Shown: positions 60,820-64,000 of the stretch, piece by piece
How the letters are laid out: each line of letters opens with the position of its first letter
Numbering within the stretch: the first letter of the stretch is position 1
DNA from: Trichococcus palustris
GTDB taxonomy: Bacteria > Bacillota > Bacilli > Lactobacillales > Aerococcaceae
Reading direction: 5' to 3'
Assembly: GCF_900114465.1 (NCBI RefSeq)
Contig: NZ_FOTD01000006.1
Span: 1-64,000 of the forward strand
DNA: 64,000 nucleotides
Notes under the pieces: generated by a model
Databases searched by the model: none
What the model was told of the DNA's origin: nothing
Seen by the model: the letters and a program-made list of their open reading frames with translations, nothing else
Made by a program: the position numbers and the translations under genes

Positions 60820-62301
60820 TTAGTTTGCCTTTTGCTCTTTGTCGAAAGCGTTGATGGCCATCGCCACTAACACGATAAGGAAACCATAGAAGAAGATGCT
60901 ATGGATACCCGCATAGAGGATCCCCCTCACTGTCGGCAGGAGCGTCGGATCCAGGTTGACCGCCGTCAAAGGATTGATCAGTTGGTTCATCATTTCGTCC
61001 GTTATTTTGGTTCCTGACACTTTCTGGCCTGCGATAAGCTGTGCCATCTTGTTGTTCAATACGATGCCGTAGATGGATACCATGACCGTCTGCCCCAGGA
61101 TCCGGAACAGAGTGTTGACGGATGTCGCTATCCCGATCTGTTCCCTCGGCACAATATTCTGTACGGTAACCGTTGTTGTCGTGATCGTCAACCCCATCCC
61201 CAAACCAATCAAGGCGGTGATGAACAGGAAGACAAAGAACGGCGTTGCAATCGGCAAGATGCCCAGCAATAGCGCGCTTGCCGCTATGATCGCCAAACTG
61301 CCCGCCAAGATGTGCTTGACCGCATGCTTCAACAGGAATCGGCTGGCAAAAAAGGAGCCTACCATCCAAGTCAAGGACATCGGTGTTATCGCAAAGCCGC
61401 CCATGGCCGCCTTCAAACCCTTGATGCCCTGCATCCACATCGGTATGTAGATGTCGGCACCCAGCAAAAAACCGCTGACCAGTGCCGCTGCCGTATTTTG
61501 GATGACGAAGGTCCGGCTGCTGAACAAACCCAAAGGAATGATCGGGTCGGCTGCCCGTCTTTCCGCAAAGAGGAAGACTGCACTGCACAACGCCGCCGCT
61601 GCGAACCAGCTGACGCTCTCCGTCGAAAGACGACCGTTGTCGCCGACGACTTGGATCCCGTACAGGATGCTCAACAGCACCCCCATCAAGGAGAAGCTTC
61701 CCAGGTAGTCGACCGGCTTCTTCTCGAAGGTGTAATCCTCGTGGAAGAACAGACTGACCAACAGTACCGCCGCCAAACCGACCGGAATGTTGATATAGAA
61801 AATCCAATGCCAACTCCATTGATCAACGATGAAGCCTCCCAGCAGCGGTCCTAAAATGCCGGCGATGCCCCAGGCCGCACCATTCAGCCCCATTATTTTT
61901 GCACGCTTCTCAAACGGATAGATGTCCGCAATGATCGTCGAAGTGACCGGCATGATGGCGCCCGCACCGATTCCCTGCACCGCCCGGAAGGCGATCAACT
62001 GCCCCATCGATTGGGACAGGCCGCAGAGGGAAGAACCTATGATGAAGATAAGCAATCCTGCGATGAAGACAGGCTTCCTCCCGATCATATCCGATAATTT
62101 ACCGTAGATGGGCGTCATCAGTGCACTTGTCAATAAATAAATGGAAAATACCCAGTTCATGATGGCTATCCCATTCAAATTTCCGATGATGGTCGGCATC
62201 GCCGTTGAAACGATCGTCCCCTCGATGGCCGACATGAATGTTGCGACGAATATCGCCAATGTCACCAGCGCAACATTCGTTTTTTTCTGTTTGTTTTCCA
62301 C
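60820..62301 (-). CDS. MFS drug transporter, DHA2 family (14 TMS)
   Basis: The 493-residue protein has about 14 membrane segments, SAIEGTIVSTAMPTI in the first, GKLSDMIGRKPVF (motif A) and GAAWGIAGILGPLLGG (motif C), so it is a proton-coupled exporter. GTG 62301 has CAGGAGG 5 bases upstream; the frame extends to 62361, but there a ribosome site is lacking. A second DHA2 pump lies at 36774; the two differ clearly. Substrate unknown. Confidence 0.9.
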   Translation of the reverse strand: MENKQKKTNVALVTLAIFVATFMSAIEGTIVSTAMPTIIGNLNGIAIMNWVFSIYLLTSALMTPIYGKLSDMIGRKPVFIAGLLIFIIGSSLCGLSQSMGQLIAFRAVQGIGAGAIMPVTSTIIADIYPFEKRAKIMGLNGAAWGIAGILGPLLGGFIVDQWSWHWIFYINIPVGLAAVLLVSLFFHEDYTFEKKPVDYLGSFSLMGVLLSILYGIQVVGDNGRLSTESVSWFAAAALCSAVFLFAERRAADPIIPLGLFSSRTFVIQNTAAALVSGFLLGADIYIPMWMQGIKGLKAAMGGFAITPMSLTWMVGSFFASRFLLKHAVKHILAGSLAIIAASALLLGILPIATPFFVFLFITALIGLGMGLTITTTTVTVQNIVPREQIGIATSVNTLFRILGQTVMVSIYGIVLNNKMAQLIAGQKVSGTKITDEMMNQLINPLTAVNLDPTLLPTVRGILYAGIHSIFFYGFLIVLVAMAINAFDKEQKAN

Positions 62302-62466
62302 TGCTTCCTCCTGGCTGCCTCTCGCGTCAAGAGAGTGATTTTTTTGAAAATTGCATTCCATTTATATTGCAAACTCCAATTATTATATCACACAAGTTCC
62401 GTGAAAGGACAACCGGGAAAAGCCCTGTTCCCTCTACCGCCGCGCGACTGTGCCGATACTAAGCGG

Positions 62467-62979
62467 TTATGCCGCAGTTTCCAACACTTTTTCATATGCC
62501 AAACGCAGATCGCCACTCGCCAAGAGAATATTCCCGCAATAGTGATATCCCGCTTTTTGCAGAGCGCGCTGCATGCTCTTGTTTTCCGGGTGCGTATCGA
62601 TGCGCATGCTCTTGAACCCGTTCTTCAATGATTCTTCCCCCGCGAATGCGATGATTTTCCCCACTATCCCTTTTCCGCGCAAATGCCCATTGATCGCAAC
62701 CCGATGGATGACACTATACGAATTATCCGTCAGCCACTCCCCATCGTAGATGGTCACATATGTCGGATCTACACCGTAGAATAAGCCGAAGGTAGCCAAC
62801 AGCTCACCCTCCTCTGTATAGACATAACTGTTGCCGCCTGCTATATCCTGCAGGATGATTTCTTCATTCGGATAGCCGCTTTGCCATTGGTCTATCCCTC
62901 TCTCCTTCAATGAACGTTTTGCGTCATTTATGATTTCCATTATTTTTGGCATATCCTCGGGTGTTGCTTTTCTGATCAT
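62467..62979 (-). CDS. GNAT-family acetyltransferase
   Basis: The 170-residue protein starts MIRKATPEDMPKIMEIINDA and contains HRVAINGHLRGKGIVGKI, the acetyl-CoA-binding loop, and MRIDTHPENKSMQRALQKAGY. It is an N-acetyltransferase of unknown substrate. Single gene. Confidence 0.9.
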   Translation of the reverse strand: MIRKATPEDMPKIMEIINDAKRSLKERGIDQWQSGYPNEEIILQDIAGGNSYVYTEEGELLATFGLFYGVDPTYVTIYDGEWLTDNSYSVIHRVAINGHLRGKGIVGKIIAFAGEESLKNGFKSMRIDTHPENKSMQRALQKAGYHYCGNILLASGDLRLAYEKVLETAA

Positions 62980-63075
62980 CTCTTCACCTACTATTCAATA
63001 ATATCTACAGTATACAAAAAATACTTCTCCTTGTATAACGATGGGCTCTACAATTCCCGAACGATACCGGGGCCG

Positions 63076-63107
63076 AAAAAAAGAGCCCCTCCCGAAGGAG
63101 TGAGCTC
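63076..63107 (-). terminator. Terminator of the amino acid permease operon
   Basis: Minus-strand stem GAGCTCACTCC-TTCG-GGAGGGGCTC with T7, about 10 bases past the permease stop. Confidence 0.9.
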
Positions 63108-63116
63108 TTCCAATAA

Positions 63117-63776
63117 TTAAACATTTTGCGAATTTCGTTTATGCCAACTTCTGACGACACTTGAAAGTGAAAAACAGATGATGAAATAAACAAGCGCAAG
63201 GAAGGCGTAGATCATAAATACTTCTGAAGTCTTGGTCACTTTCCCCAAGATGACTTGTCCGCTTCTTGTGAACTCCATGATTCCCAAGCCCGCAAGGAAG
63301 GACGTATCTTTGATGGTCGTGATCACCTGCGACAAGAGCGAAGGTATGATCTTTTTGAAGCATTGCGGCAAAATGATGTACCATAATGTCTGCAAAAACG
63401 AGAATCCTTCCGAATGGGCAGCTTCGAATTGTCCTTTCGGTATCGAATTCAAGCCCCCTCTAACGATTTCCGCCACTACCGCTGACGTGTACAGGAATAG
63501 GGCCAATGAGCCTTTCAGCGTAATCGTGCTCCCCGGAATCAAAAAGGAACAAGTTAGCATCCATAGAAGCAACGGCGTATTACGGAAAAGCTCGATATAG
63601 GCGCCTGCTAGTTTTCCCAAAAATTTCTTCTCATAGTTCCGCAGCAAGCCCAAAACCGTCCCGTAGATGATCGACAGGATAACGACGCTGATGGAAATGA
63701 GCAGCGCCAGTTTCAACCCTTGCATCAAGAAGGAAACGTTGGACGGAGTGAAAACAGTTTGGATCGATTCAATCAT
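63117..63776 (-). CDS. Amino acid ABC transporter permease
   Basis: The 219-residue membrane protein has about five segments and the loop EAAHSEGFSFLQTLWYIILPQCFKKIIP, with VAEIVRGGLNSIPKGQ before it: a HisM/GlnP-type permease for polar amino acids. Its ATG overlaps the upstream permease stop by 4 bases (ATGA). Two adjacent permeases imply a heteromeric channel, as in glutamate/glutamine or aspartate systems. The ATPase and binding protein must lie beyond the right edge. Confidence 0.9.
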   Translation of the reverse strand: MIESIQTVFTPSNVSFLMQGLKLALLISISVVILSIIYGTVLGLLRNYEKKFLGKLAGAYIELFRNTPLLLWMLTCSFLIPGSTITLKGSLALFLYTSAVVAEIVRGGLNSIPKGQFEAAHSEGFSFLQTLWYIILPQCFKKIIPSLLSQVITTIKDTSFLAGLGIMEFTRSGQVILGKVTKTSEVFMIYAFLALVYFIICFSLSSVVRSWHKRNSQNV

Positions 63777-64000
63777 TCCATCACCTCCGGAATATCTACG
63801 CCTATGTTCACTACAACCGAATCATTGTCCTTCAGCTTCTGTTCGTATCTCCTTGCAAACGTTGCAAGCGGGAAACAAAGCAGGAAGTAAAGGAATCCTG
63901 AAACGAGATAGGCAGGTCCGTAGTTCAAGCTAGAGGAAGCATAGGAATCTGCCGCATACATCAAATCGGCACCGGCGATGATCGCCAATACAGAAGTATT
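63773..64000 (-). CDS. Amino acid ABC transporter permease, C-terminal part
   Basis: The last 75 residues are visible: SVMAIIAGADLMYAADSY, YLVSGFLYFLLCFPLATFARR and a charged tail, matching the C-terminus of GlnP-like permeases. The gene starts beyond position 64000, so an internal methionine near 63988 is not its start. It is translationally coupled to the following permease. Confidence 0.85.
   Translation of the reverse strand, partial: NTSVLAIIAGADLMYAADSYASSSLNYGPAYLVSGFLYFLLCFPLATFARRYEQKLKDNDSVVVNIGVDIPEVME

Overview
The window looks like chromosome of a low-to-mid GC Gram-positive of the Lactobacillales, most likely Carnobacteriaceae (Trichococcus-like). Evidence: strong AGGAGG-type ribosome sites with many TTG/GTG starts, a mevalonate pathway, PdxR/PdxST vitamin B6 synthesis, T-box and lysine riboswitches, PurR-, Fur- and CcpA-like sites, an Na+-pumping oxaloacetate decarboxylase and HelD. 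The genus is an inference. I saw no rRNA, tRNA or CRISPR array.

Layout. 1-4700: edge of an IS605-type tnpB, then a VTC / DUF4956 / beta-helix lipoprotein / serine hydrolase cluster. 4.9-9.0 kb: ribosomal protein L25/Ctc and a Fur-boxed feoA-feoB iron operon. 9.2-13.3 kb: HMG-CoA reductase, HMG-CoA synthase and thiolase (upper mevalonate pathway). 13.8-17.7 kb: lipoprotein, threonine synthase and small genes. 18.5-21.6 kb: pdxR divergent from pdxST. 22-26.5 kb: asparaginase, purine-type permease with a PurBox, Nudix hydrolase, DegV. 26.9-32.1 kb: a tightly coupled operon of a TerB-C-domain protein, a BrxC/BrxD-type ATPase and an Lhr-like helicase, whose promoter abuts a LexA-like box. This is the best candidate for an undercharacterised, probably anti-phage or DNA-damage system. 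32.6-38.9 kb: membrane protein, T-box-controlled amino-acid ABC transporter, MFS pump and an AT-rich marR with twin palindromic operators. 39.1-42.5 kb: oxaloacetate decarboxylase operon. 42.8-52.9 kb: pepF, ketopantoate reductase, pyridoxal/pyridoxamine kinase beside an ECF S component, AEC transporter, HelD and others. 53-54.2 kb: lysine-riboswitch dapA. 54.3-58.1 kb: a four-gene alpha/beta hydrolase / acyltransferase / DUF6320 / SDR cluster. 58.3-58.6 kb: a decayed tnpB with its right end. 58.8-64 kb: class I aldolase, CorA, MFS, GNAT and an amino-acid ABC permease pair cut by the right edge.

The long convergent gaps carry hairpin-rich repeats. One unit of about 77 bp occurs twice at 33641-33909 and once inverted at 21737-21812; related hairpin arrays fill the gaps at 26.5 and 47.6 kb. 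Divergent gaps carry regulatory sites instead. All start choices, motif positions and pairings were read by eye; no database search was possible.
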